This document shows positions 32,435-39,060 of a stretch of DNA of 44,127 nt, piece by piece. Numbering within the stretch: the first letter of the stretch is position 1; every line of letters starts with the position of its first letter. The stretch is from positions 1 through 44,127 of the IMG/VR virus record IMGVR_UViG_3300020020_000078. The stretch is one strand, 5' to 3'. This DNA comes from a virus. The notes under the pieces were generated by a model. It ran no database searches, was not told where the DNA came from, and saw only the letters and a list, made by a program, of their open reading frames with translations. Made by a program: the position numbers and the translations under genes.

Positions 32435-32445
32435 GTTTTGTTGAG
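32413..32445. promoter_or_regulatory. Phased operator repeats
   Basis: GAGTT at 32413, GAGTT at 32423, AAGTT at 32433 and GAG at 32443 repeat with a 10-bp period, one DNA turn, on the plus strand. One more GAGTT lies at 32372, 41 bp away. The array covers the spacer and -35 box of the early promoter, so repressor binding would block it. Confidence 0.65.
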
Positions 32446-32471
32446 ATTATTTTTAAATTATTTTTACAGAT

Positions 32472-32837
32472 ATGTCTTTAGGTTTGAAAATCAGGGAGTT
32501 AAGAGAAAGGAAGGGTTTATCCCAGGAGCAACTTGCCGATGAAATAGGGGTAAAAAAGTCCTCAGTAAGCCTTTGGGAACTTGACAAAACTAGTCCAAGG
32601 CCAAAGCTGATAATTGAATTAGCTAAATATTTTGAGGTAGATGTAGATTATCTATATACTATAAACTCGCCAAAACTTGACGAAAGCCAGGAGATTAGGG
32701 GATTAAAAGAGGCATTGGGTGATATTTCCAGCAAGCTTTATAAAGAGCAGGAAAAGAATAAGGTATTAAGAAAGGAAATATTTAACCTTAAAAAGAAACT
32801 GGAGGATATGGGGGTAAAGTGGACAGGAACAGAATAA
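32472..32837 (+). CDS. XRE-family repressor (CI-like)
   Basis: 121 residues. LGLKIRELRERKGLSQEQLADEIGVKKSSVSLWE is a textbook XRE HTH (residues 3-36, recognition helix KSSVSLW). Residues 75-115 form a Leu/Lys coiled coil that could dimerise it. There is no peptidase domain, so induction would not be by LexA-type self-cleavage. It is divergent from the early operon and probably maintains lysogeny via the phased repeats. Confidence 0.8.
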   Translation: MSLGLKIRELRERKGLSQEQLADEIGVKKSSVSLWELDKTSPRPKLIIELAKYFEVDVDYLYTINSPKLDESQEIRGLKEALGDISSKLYKEQEKNKVLRKEIFNLKKKLEDMGVKWTGTE

Positions 32838-32858
32838 AAAAGGCTGTTAAACAGCCTT
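32835..32858 (-). terminator. Rho-independent terminator
   Basis: Minus strand AAGGCTGT-TTA-ACAGCCTT (8-bp stem, 3-nt loop) followed by T. It overlaps the last codons of the minus-strand gene at 32847 and, read on the plus strand, lies just after the repressor stop, so it can end both convergent transcripts. Confidence 0.75.
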
Positions 32859-33119
32859 CCTTAGATAATTAATATTTGAATCTTTTATAGTGAGCCTTTC
32901 AATCTCTTCATTTAATTCAATACATCTTCCTTTAAAATAAAGAGATTCATCAAGATATTTGTCTGCTTTCTCCCTGAGCTTCCTCTGCTCTAAATGCATT
33001 AATTGTATGGTTCTCATTAATTCTCCCTTAGACATAAAGGCTATGTTTCCTAAATCCCTATTCTGTTGGTAGGTACTATCCTGGATAGCAGAGGGTAACC
33101 CCAAGTCGGGCTTGGTCAT
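32847..33119 (-). CDS. Hypothetical coiled-coil protein
   Basis: 90 residues with a helical, charged centre (ELMRTIQLMHLEQRKLREKADKY cut short here) that forms a coiled coil. Its last codons lie in the terminator stem. It lies between the repressor and the second regulator; function unknown. Confidence 0.5.
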   Translation of the reverse strand: MTKPDLGLPSAIQDSTYQQNRDLGNIAFMSKGELMRTIQLMHLEQRKLREKADKYLDESLYFKGRCIELNEEIERLTIKDSNINYLRKAV

Positions 33120-33329
33120 TAATTAAAAGTGTTTCGTGATACAATATACGGGTTAATTTGAAAAAATGTCTAAAAATATTAGCAATTTTACTAACATTAT
33201 TAGCGCTATGAACTCCGTAATTATAACGATAAATAATGGGATTTATTCTACTAAATTAAAAAAATACCCCAAATTTGATACGTTAATAATGGGGTACCAA
33301 AAAAGGTGCATTGTACCCTTCTTTGGGGA
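33120..33329. other. Control region before the second XRE gene
   Basis: AT-rich. Holds TACCCC (33265-33270), GGGGTA (33291-33296), GGGTAC (33292-33297) and GTACCC (33313-33318): nested inverted repeats just before the ATG at 33330, a possible operator. No convincing TAnnTTTG box with a correctly spaced TTTG is seen. A weak plus-strand frame (33166-33360) runs through it. Confidence 0.4.
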
Positions 33330-33360
33330 ATGGATGAAGAGTTATTTTTTAAACTGGTAG
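33166..33360 (+). CDS. Doubtful small ORF
   Basis: 64 residues, rich in Ile/Asn/Ser/Lys as expected for random translation of AT-rich DNA. It ends inside the XRE gene and covers the putative operator. A box TTAATTTG lies before it. I consider it unlikely to be a gene. Confidence 0.2.
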   Translation: MSKNISNFTNIISAMNSVIITINNGIYSTKLKKYPKFDTLIMGYQKRCIVPFFGEWMKSYFLNW

Positions 33361-33551
33361 GGAAAAAATTACGGGAAATTCGAATTCAAAAGGGTTATCC
33401 TGCTTATGATACCTTTGCCTTTACTCACGATATTCCAAGGCACAATGTATTAAGAGCGGAACAAGGTAAACCTATTAGTATGAAAACGTTTATAAGAATC
33501 CTTAATGCATTAGAGGTGAGCCCTAAAGAATTCTTTAGTACGATCCATTAA
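33330..33551 (+). CDS. Second XRE-like regulator
   Basis: 73 residues from ATG 33330. LVGKKLREIRIQKGYPAYDTFAFTHDIPRHNVLRAEQGK is an XRE HTH with a divergent recognition helix, and EVSPKEFFSTIH ends it. It lies between repressor and integrase genes, on the plus strand, convergent with the integrase. It could be a Cro-like or lysogeny-control regulator. Confidence 0.65.
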   Translation: MDEELFFKLVGKKLREIRIQKGYPAYDTFAFTHDIPRHNVLRAEQGKPISMKTFIRILNALEVSPKEFFSTIH

Positions 33552-33624
33552 TCACCGCATATAGCCAGCTAATCACCGCAATTATAGCGGTCATTAATAA
33601 ATAAAACTTCCATTCTCTTCTCAT
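33535..33624 (-). CDS. Tiny membrane protein after the integrase
   Basis: 29 residues, one hydrophobic helix (FYLLMTAIIAVISWLYAVI). It starts in an ATGA overlap with the integrase stop, which supports coupling. It contains two 11-bp direct repeats (33549-33559 and 33570-33580), seen as [IY]AVI in the protein. Overlaps the end of the XRE gene antisense. Confidence 0.4.
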   Translation of the reverse strand: MRREWKFYLLMTAIIAVISWLYAVINGSY

Positions 33625-34763
33625 AATTGCGGGAGGTTAAAAACTATTTTTTGTTTCATCTGCTCTAGTATTCTAGCATAGTGCTTTTCAGTGGTGCTTA
33701 CATTAGAGTGCCCTAATAGTTGAGATATTTCATAAAGGTTAGCTCCATTTAATCCAAGGGTGATTGCGAATGTGTGCCTGAAGTCGTGCATGGTGAAATT
33801 CTCTTCAGGTGCGCCCCGTGGTGTTATTCCTGCATTTAGAAACCATATCACCATATTTTTATTAGTTATACCATTGTTTTTAAAGCCTTCAAATACCAAA
33901 TCATCAGGAAGACCCGGCTCTCCCAACATATCCATTATATCTTGTCTAAAGTGAATAGTGTATGGCTTCTCTGTTTTTTGTTGCTTTAGAACCACGCGAT
34001 ACATATCATCTACCGTCTGGATTTGCTTCCATTTAAAAGCCTTTAAATCCCCGGATCTCATTCCTGTTTGAGATGCAAATAGCCCCACTCGTTTTAATAT
34101 CGGACACGGACACTTTGCAGCCTTTAGCTTCTGAAGGTCTTCATGAAAAATATAATTAACAACCGTTCCATCCATTGAGATTGTTTCTACAGCATCACAT
34201 GGGTTACTATCCATATAATCATGCTTTACCGCTAATGTAAGAAAGGAAGTAAACCATTGATAGTAGACAGACGCTGTATTATGCCCATAGCCGGCTTCTA
34301 GCATCTTATTCCTAAAGTCCCTTACAAAGACCTTATCAATATCCCTTAACCTTACCTTATTCAAATCTACAACATTCTCACAGATTGATTTCATGGCATC
34401 CTCATAGGCTCTGATCGTAGTTAATCTTTTCGGTTTCCCGTTCTTTTTGGGTAACTTCTTAATAAAATGAAAGAAACTCATAAAGTCAACATTTGCAATC
34501 TTAGCCTGTATTTGGGTTTTATCGCTAAGTAATTCAGCATCTTTTAAACTTAGTTTCTTTTTTGCTTTTTTAATTATAATTTCGTTGTGTTGCTTCTCTT
34601 CCTGAGTTTTGGGTTTAGCATAAATTCGATCTGGTTGGAATTCAAAACCACGCTCTTTTCCAGAACCCCAATCCAGGTATAAAGTAATGTATTCGCCTGT
34701 TGTGTTGAATCGGCCCCTGAGAGTAGTTTTGGTGGCCTTTGTGATAACAAAAGTTTTTGACAT
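33621..34763 (-). CDS. Tyrosine recombinase / integrase
   Basis: 380 residues. An N-terminal arm-binding-like part (1-80), a SAM-like core-binding domain (about 90-185) and the catalytic domain: R in TGMRSGDLKAFKW, K in QKTEKPYTI, HDFRHTFAI (HxxR), GHSNVSTTEKHYA (H and nucleophile Y). It belongs to the Bacteroidota phage/transposon integrase type. It integrates the phage at an attB that cannot be identified from this window. Confidence 0.9.
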   Translation of the reverse strand: MSKTFVITKATKTTLRGRFNTTGEYITLYLDWGSGKERGFEFQPDRIYAKPKTQEEKQHNEIIIKKAKKKLSLKDAELLSDKTQIQAKIANVDFMSFFHFIKKLPKKNGKPKRLTTIRAYEDAMKSICENVVDLNKVRLRDIDKVFVRDFRNKMLEAGYGHNTASVYYQWFTSFLTLAVKHDYMDSNPCDAVETISMDGTVVNYIFHEDLQKLKAAKCPCPILKRVGLFASQTGMRSGDLKAFKWKQIQTVDDMYRVVLKQQKTEKPYTIHFRQDIMDMLGEPGLPDDLVFEGFKNNGITNKNMVIWFLNAGITPRGAPEENFTMHDFRHTFAITLGLNGANLYEISQLLGHSNVSTTEKHYARILEQMKQKIVFNLPQL

Positions 34764-34779
34764 TATGATAGATTGATTG

Positions 34780-34977
34780 CTGTAACTAAGTTACAGTGTT
34801 AGTTACAATTATCATAACTTTTCATTACTTTTCAATACCTGTCACTACATATCAATACACCTAAAAACCCTTAAATTTAAGGAATAGGGCAAATTGAAGA
34901 AAAAACAAATAGTTGAGATAATTTGTAACTATAATTTTTTAGCATTGATTATCATATAGTTACGACTGATTAGTTAC
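34780..34977. promoter_or_regulatory. Candidate attP region with arm-type sites
   Basis: Repeats of TAGTTAC/GTAACTA: a palindrome CTGTAAC-TAA-GTTACAG (34780-34796), then copies at 34800-34806, 34925-34931, 34957-34963 and 34971-34977. ACTTTTCA repeats (two in tandem near 34817-34833) and two TCAATAC motifs 20 bp apart lie between. The array next to the integrase start is what arm-binding sites of tyrosine integrases look like. The crossover core was not identified. Confidence 0.6.
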
Positions 34978-34988
34978 ATACTAGCAAC

Positions 34989-35020
34989 AAAAAAAGCCCT
35001 AAACTATTAATTCAGGGCTT
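34989..35020 (-). terminator. Rho-independent terminator
   Basis: Minus strand AAGCCCT, 13-nt loop, AGGGCTT, then seven T. It ends the candidate small RNA at 34989-35078 and separates it from attP. Confidence 0.8.
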
Positions 35021-35078
35021 CTGGCCAAGGGTAGCAATCAACCAAAAAACATCGAAATGTTGTGAGGGTGTCCCTTAG
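34989..35078 (-). ncRNA. Candidate small RNA in the integrase/attP region
   Basis: A promoter-like box TATATTTG (35091-35084) and a strong terminator (34994-35020) frame about 90 nt without an ORF. The RNA folds: CUAAGGG (35078-35072) pairs with CCCUUGG (35031-35025), a 7-bp closing stem with one U-G; inside, AACAU-UUCG-AUGUU (35061-35048) forms a hairpin with a UUCG tetraloop; the terminator is the third stem. No homology to a known RNA family was recognised. Confidence 0.6.
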
Positions 35079-35083
35079 TATTA

Positions 35084-35091
35084 CAAATATA
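35084..35091 (-). promoter_or_regulatory. -7 box of the small RNA promoter
   Basis: TATATTTG on the minus strand, exact TAnnTTTG. The -33 region is a T-run (TTTTTC) 18-19 bp upstream, a weak match to TTTG. Confidence 0.5.
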
Positions 35092-35240
35092 CTATGTTAT
35101 ACGCTGATAGAAAAATTAAACTGTTTCTTTAATTGGTAGAAAGCGATGAGGGGCTTTGACACTTCCTTTTTGTTTGTTTTTCAGCCCTTGAGTAGCGGGG
35201 CACAACCCTCACCTTTTAAAAACTTCCTATGTAAAGATAA

Positions 35241-35272
35241 TAAAAAAAGCCCTGAATTTCTCCAAGGCTTTA
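35241..35272 (-). terminator. Rho-independent terminator
   Basis: Minus strand AAAGCC ... GGGCTTT followed by seven T; ends the gene at 35304-35609. Between this and the small RNA (35092-35240) there is a 149-bp stretch without ORF, with GTGAGGGT (minus strand 35212-35205) complementary to the ACCCTCAC loop of the small RNA. Confidence 0.7.
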
Positions 35273-35303
35273 ACAAAATGAATTAAGGAAAATGAGTGTA
35301 ACC

Positions 35304-35609
35304 TTAATTTACCAATTCTCCTATTCTGGTAGGATGCATTACAAATACTTCCATTTTACTAAACGCCTTCCATTCGTCTTCTGTAAGCTCTCTATAGTTG
35401 AAAACTATACCATACATCTCTGCAAAGATTTCCCTTTTAGATGCATCATTAAGGGTTGCTGGAAAAACTTTAGTTAAGTCGAAGTTGTTCTCCTTCATTA
35501 AGGAAACAAATCCATTAAATTTTATAAGCTTATTAATTTGATCTTCCATATTAACGCCCCCTGATTGGATAGCATCAACGTCTAATTTTTGTGTTAGTTC
35601 TTTGCTCAT
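35304..35609 (-). CDS. Hypothetical protein
   Basis: 101 residues, helical, no recognised domain. It overlaps the zinc-ribbon gene upstream by 35 nt and ends before a terminator, so this is a two-gene unit in the lysogeny region. Confidence 0.5.
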   Translation of the reverse strand: MSKELTQKLDVDAIQSGGVNMEDQINKLIKFNGFVSLMKENNFDLTKVFPATLNDASKREIFAEMYGIVFNYRELTEDEWKAFSKMEVFVMHPTRIGELVN

Positions 35610-35748
35610 TTTTTTGTGGTTTTAAGTTGTACATATAAGGATCATCTATACATTCCTTGCAATAAAAGAAACTACTAAACCATGTTAAATTATCTATATG
35701 GGTTGGAGAGTTACAGTTATCACAAGACAGAATATTAACCTTTTTCAT
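35575..35748 (-). CDS. Zinc-ribbon protein behind a leaderless-type promoter
   Basis: 57 residues with CDNC and CKEC, a zinc ribbon, then a basic tail. The promoter at 35753-35784 ends 4 nt before the ATG, so the mRNA is probably leaderless. It shares a transcript with the gene at 35304. Confidence 0.6.
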   Translation of the reverse strand: MKKVNILSCDNCNSPTHIDNLTWFSSFFYCKECIDDPYMYNLKPQKNEQRTNTKIRR

Positions 35749-35752
35749 ATTA

Positions 35753-35784
35753 CAAATATATCACTTAACATGTTGATTATCAAA
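35753..35784 (-). promoter_or_regulatory. Bacteroidota-type promoter, leaderless
   Basis: Minus strand TTTG (35784-35781), exactly 20 bp, TATATTTG (35760-35753), with the ATG at 35748. A consensus match; the transcript would start at or next to the start codon. Confidence 0.75.
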
Positions 35785-35961
35785 TTTTTATCTTTTCTCT
35801 TACTTATGATTTACTTTCCTTTGTTTACTTTTTACCTTTAGGTATTATACTGGAGGGTATAAAAATTAATCCCCGTAAACCTTGCGTAGATTGGTAGTGA
35901 TATTCACCGCAAAGTTTTGGTTATGTTATTTTAATGTAACCAGAAAAGTAATGTTTTTGGG
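35785..35961. other. Intergenic region at the end of the late operon
   Basis: No ORF. CTTTGCG (minus, 35914-35908) pairs with CGCAAGG (35886-35880), enclosing a GTGA-ATA-TCAC hairpin, and is followed by a T-rich stretch. This might be a 3' structure that ends the late transcript, but it is not a classic terminator. Confidence 0.35.
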
Positions 35962-36189
35962 TTAGTTCTCTGGTACTTCTTTTTCATCTAATCCAAGGAA
36001 TATCTTATTGTTTCTTCTCCTACAAATCTCATGTTCGAAATGTTCTGTAATCTCAGTGCCACAAGCTAAATGAATATATTTACAAACTCCATAATCTGAA
36101 ATACCTATAATTAATCTCAGATGTTGTTCAGGATCACTTTTTAAATAAACATAATCATCTATTTTAAATTCCTTTTTGGGATTTGCCAT
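35962..36189 (-). CDS. Hypothetical protein
   Basis: 75 residues, SH3-like start (FKIDDYVYLKSDPEQHLRLIIGI), Cys in CGTEI. It overlaps the metallophosphoesterase gene by 1 nt. No recognised function; last gene of the late operon. Confidence 0.5.
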   Translation of the reverse strand: MANPKKEFKIDDYVYLKSDPEQHLRLIIGISDYGVCKYIHLACGTEITEHFEHEICRRRNNKIFLGLDEKEVPEN

Positions 36190-37178
36190 TATTTAACCTC
36201 CCCATTAATTATTTTTTTATTATGAACTGTAAAGTCTCCTGATTTGTCCGTTTCAACAAAAGCAAAACCAAGATTGTAGGAATTATTTGGATTATAGTCT
36301 GGATCCAAATCAGAGAGGCACCCAATTGACCATCCACCATTAATCTTTTTATTTATATTTGGCTCTGTATATTCTGAGGTTCTATGAACATGAGAAACCA
36401 GGATATTGTCTTTCGCCTTTAAGAAATAAGACCTCGCAGGAAACACGCCACCTGACCCATAAAACTCATGACCATGCCTAATATTTAATTTACCCGCTTT
36501 AGTACCCCTATTATTATCAATTAGAATAATTTGAAGTTCTGCAAGCCCAAAAATACTATACATAGAAAATTCTTCTATATCTAATAACTCAGGAGCCTTA
36601 GCCAGCATATACTTATCCCATCTATGACAGTGATTACCTTTATACCAAATTATTATCGCTTTGGGATATTTATACCTAATATATTTAAGTATCTGCTTTA
36701 CACAATCAATCTCAAATTTCGCACCTCGCTTTCTTGGATCCTTTTCAAACCTGGAAAGCTGATAGAAATCTATTAAATCACCGTTAATCAAAACCGTATT
36801 AGCTCCATGATCTACTCCATAATTTAAGGCTAATTCTAAGGCTTCGGGATCGTGATAAGGGGCGTGTATGTCTGAAATAATTAAAATCTTATTACACTGA
36901 GTTGGGAATATATAGGTTTCTTTGTTTTCTTTTTCTGATTTGGGGAGTGTTGGAGGGGCTGGCTTCTGATCGTAGAACTTTTTTTCTGTCATTTTATCCC
37001 TTGCATGCTTACCACATTTACCCCTATATGTTCTTATTACTGTTCTTACTGTTTCTATAGTAGAAAATACTTCCTTGTTCTCTAGGTATATCTTTCTAGC
37101 TAGTGTTAAGCTTGGAACTTTAGGGAACCGTTCTAAATATTCTTTTACAATGGTTCCACTCAGTTGAACTGATCCCAT
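36189..37178 (-). CDS. Calcineurin-like metallophosphoesterase
   Basis: 329 residues. Catalytic motifs in order: SDIHAPYHD (about 102), NGDLIDF (131), KGNHCHRWD (178), RHGHEF (237) and VSHVHRT (263) supply the bimetal site. Residues 1-60 look helical (HTH-like). Such enzymes act on phosphomono- or diesters, including nucleic acids and nucleotides. A role in host nucleic acid or nucleotide defence counter-measures cannot be excluded. It lies after the lysis genes. Confidence 0.8.
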   Translation of the reverse strand: MGSVQLSGTIVKEYLERFPKVPSLTLARKIYLENKEVFSTIETVRTVIRTYRGKCGKHARDKMTEKKFYDQKPAPPTLPKSEKENKETYIFPTQCNKILIISDIHAPYHDPEALELALNYGVDHGANTVLINGDLIDFYQLSRFEKDPRKRGAKFEIDCVKQILKYIRYKYPKAIIIWYKGNHCHRWDKYMLAKAPELLDIEEFSMYSIFGLAELQIILIDNNRGTKAGKLNIRHGHEFYGSGGVFPARSYFLKAKDNILVSHVHRTSEYTEPNINKKINGGWSIGCLSDLDPDYNPNNSYNLGFAFVETDKSGDFTVHNKKIINGEVK

Positions 37179-37181
37179 AAT

Positions 37182-37742
37182 CTAAAGTTTTAATCTTTTC
37201 TTAATTCCCACGCTATGAAAATTATTAAGCACATCGTAATTATATGAATAAGCATAACCTTTTTTGTCTATGTATTCTATCTCAGGTGCAAACCTTATCA
37301 TCCATATAGTAGGACACATCCCAGCCTCAGCACCAATAAAAAACCCTCTCTGAGGGGTAGGTACTTTAATTATATTTGTGATTGTAACTTTTACGCTATC
37401 TATTATTCGAAGGGGAACTTTTAACCGATAAGAAATTTGCTTTGATTCAATTGTACCGTCTACCGTATCAGTCACCACAATAGCCACCTCGTTATTTACT
37501 AAGCTATCTTTATACACCGTCCAGGTTCTTCCAGGCTTTAATAAATTAGGGTATCTTTTAATAGGTTTAGGTTTGATGGTTTTGGTAACGACTTTAAGAG
37601 TATCACCCCAAATAGTATCGCGCTTAGTTACTGTTACAGTATCGCTTTTTACTTCTGGGCATGGAGTATGTGTACACTCATTAAGAGCGAACCCTATAAT
37701 TATTCCTATACCTATCCAAAGTAGAATTTTAAGCCTCTCCAT
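37182..37742 (-). CDS. Putative spanin-like membrane-anchored protein
   Basis: 186 residues: a short N-terminal membrane helix (LKILLWIGIGIIIGFAL), then a Thr/Lys-rich stretch (residues 32-100) and a C-terminal beta domain resembling outer-membrane strands (GFFIGAEAGMCPTIWMIRF). After the endolysin it may connect inner and outer membrane, as spanins do. There is no clear lipobox. Family unassigned. Confidence 0.5.
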   Translation of the reverse strand: MERLKILLWIGIGIIIGFALNECTHTPCPEVKSDTVTVTKRDTIWGDTLKVVTKTIKPKPIKRYPNLLKPGRTWTVYKDSLVNNEVAIVVTDTVDGTIESKQISYRLKVPLRIIDSVKVTITNIIKVPTPQRGFFIGAEAGMCPTIWMIRFAPEIEYIDKKGYAYSYNYDVLNNFHSVGIKKRLKL

Positions 37743-37941
37743 CTTTTATAAAGGTCACATCAGTAAAATTATAATTGTAATTAAAGTCAGGATTATTTTC
37801 TACGTACCTTAATAGATATGCTTTAGCCTCTGAGGTAAACTGAAACATTCTAGGTACATTAATTACCTCTAAAGAAAGTATCTTCCCATCCAGTGAGAAT
37901 GTAGAATTAACGTTATCCTTCATTAGTGTTATTATGTACAT
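37729..37941 (-). CDS. Hypothetical protein of the lysis region
   Basis: 70 residues, alpha/beta, no signal peptide. The start overlaps the preceding stop in TAATG; a second ATG at 37923 is possible. Function unknown. Confidence 0.45.
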   Translation of the reverse strand: MYIITLMKDNVNSTFSLDGKILSLEVINVPRMFQFTSEAKAYLLRYVENNPDFNYNYNFTDVTFIKDGEA

Positions 37942-38117
37942 TATGCTGCTTTCTTAGTTACGATCGTGATATACTCGTTTGCAGCTGCTCCAATGCAGAG
38001 CGTTGCAATACCTACCCATTTGTGATCTGTAATTAAAGCACTCATTCCAATGGTTCCGGTAACACCTTTAACCCACATAGCAATCATTAGCAGGTTAACT
38101 TTTTTCTTTTCTGTCAT
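37941..38117 (-). CDS. Holin-like membrane protein
   Basis: 58 residues from ATG 38117 (ATGA overlap with the endolysin stop). Two hydrophobic helices (VNLLMIAMWVKGVTGTIGMSAL and WVGIATLCIGAAANEYITIV) with a basic N-terminus and C-terminal KKAA fit a small class II-type holin. It lies directly after the endolysin gene. There is a second candidate at 38657. Confidence 0.6.
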   Translation of the reverse strand: MTEKKKVNLLMIAMWVKGVTGTIGMSALITDHKWVGIATLCIGAAANEYITIVTKKAA

Positions 38118-38548
38118 ACAATTCTTATAAACCCTATACAACTTTTAATATCTCTTACTCTTCTGCAAACCTCGTATCCTTCTCGCGATCCGGTATCGTT
38201 TGTATTCCCCTCGATGGTAAATATCTTATCGCCTTGGACCTTCTCAACGATTCCTGTATGCCCTAATCCTTTGCCGTGATCCTGTATAAAAATATCACCT
38301 GCTAAAGGCTCTGAGTGCTTATAAATTTTATTAATCTTATTCCATTGCATCATACATCCTCCTGTTTTTACAAGTGGATTTGCCATTGCAGATTTTTTAA
38401 CACACCAATAAACAAAGGCCATACACCAGCTGGCCGGGAAGTTTATTCCTACTGACTTCAAATAACCCTCAACATCTGGCCCCCAATTAGATCCCCTTGG
38501 TATTTCCTGTTTATCTATCTGTGAAATTGCTACTTCGATATGTTTCAT
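38114..38548 (-). CDS. CHAP-domain endolysin
   Basis: 144 residues. SWCMAFVYWC (about residue 40) has the catalytic Cys, GHTGIVEKVQGDKIFTIEGN (about 95) has the His and the downstream acidic residue, the CHAP/NlpC-type amidase pattern. No signal peptide, so it needs a holin. It is a one-domain enzyme, short for endolysins. Confidence 0.8.
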   Translation of the reverse strand: MKHIEVAISQIDKQEIPRGSNWGPDVEGYLKSVGINFPASWCMAFVYWCVKKSAMANPLVKTGGCMMQWNKINKIYKHSEPLAGDIFIQDHGKGLGHTGIVEKVQGDKIFTIEGNTNDTGSREGYEVCRRVRDIKSCIGFIRIV

Positions 38549-38667
38549 AAGTCTAAAATATATTCATACTCAATATCAAATTCATAAACTACATGCTTAC
38601 CATCCTCAATGTATTTTACTACCAGCCACATTATGCCAAATTGATCGATATAGAAATCACTTAGCAC
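38545..38667 (-). CDS. Small hypothetical lysis-region protein
   Basis: 40 residues from GTG 38667 that lies inside the preceding gene (ATG alternatives are shorter). Stop and endolysin start overlap by ATGA. Function unknown. Confidence 0.4.
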   Translation of the reverse strand: MLSDFYIDQFGIMWLVVKYIEDGKHVVYEFDIEYEYILDL

Positions 38668-38842
38668 CTTTTTTAGGTTTCAAATATTCATTCCATAATC
38701 TAAAACATACATAGACAATAGAAAGACATGTGAAAATTGCACCCAATACCTTATCGTAATTAGCAAGAAAGTAAGCACCTGCATTTAAAAGAGTCCATTT
38801 TAATACTAAAAATGTGAACCCTGTTTTTTCTTCGTCACTCAT
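38657..38842 (-). CDS. Second small membrane protein (holin candidate)
   Basis: 61 residues, two hydrophobic segments (FTFLVLKWTLLNAGAYFLA and GAIFTCLSIVYVCFRLW) and basic C-terminus (LKPKKGAK). It lies upstream of the endolysin. Holin or antiholin role is an inference from topology and position. Confidence 0.55.
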   Translation of the reverse strand: MSDEEKTGFTFLVLKWTLLNAGAYFLANYDKVLGAIFTCLSIVYVCFRLWNEYLKPKKGAK

Positions 38843-39054
38843 GGCTTTGTAATGATTATATTATCAGACACTTTTTCAAGCAATTCTTTTATATGCAGGT
38901 AACTTGCTATAACCGCTTTTCTTTGTTGACCGGAAATAGTCAAAGTATCATGTTCAATTACGAAAGCTAGGTTTCCTAAATGCTGTTCTGTTGTTAACCC
39001 TTGTTCTGGTTGTACCTGGTTAGCTGGTTTCTTCTTTTCGTTTTTTAAGCTCAT
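38839..39054 (-). CDS. Hypothetical protein
   Basis: 71 residues, Lys/Gln-rich N-terminus then helix (GQQRKAVIASYLHIKELLEK). Coupled to the next gene by a 4-nt overlap. Unknown function. Confidence 0.45.
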   Translation of the reverse strand: MSLKNEKKKPANQVQPEQGLTTEQHLGNLAFVIEHDTLTISGQQRKAVIASYLHIKELLEKVSDNIIITKP

Positions 39055-39060
39055 AAAAAA

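Noticed and set aside
33166-33360. Plus-strand gene before the second XRE regulator
   Set aside because: The composition is that of AT-rich non-coding DNA, and it runs over the inverted repeats and into the XRE gene. Kept only as a low-confidence entry.
34780-34796. Terminator upstream of the integrase
   Set aside because: The CTGTAAC-TAA-GTTACAG palindrome has a low GC stem and no T-run, and its half-site recurs nearby, so a protein-binding site is more likely.
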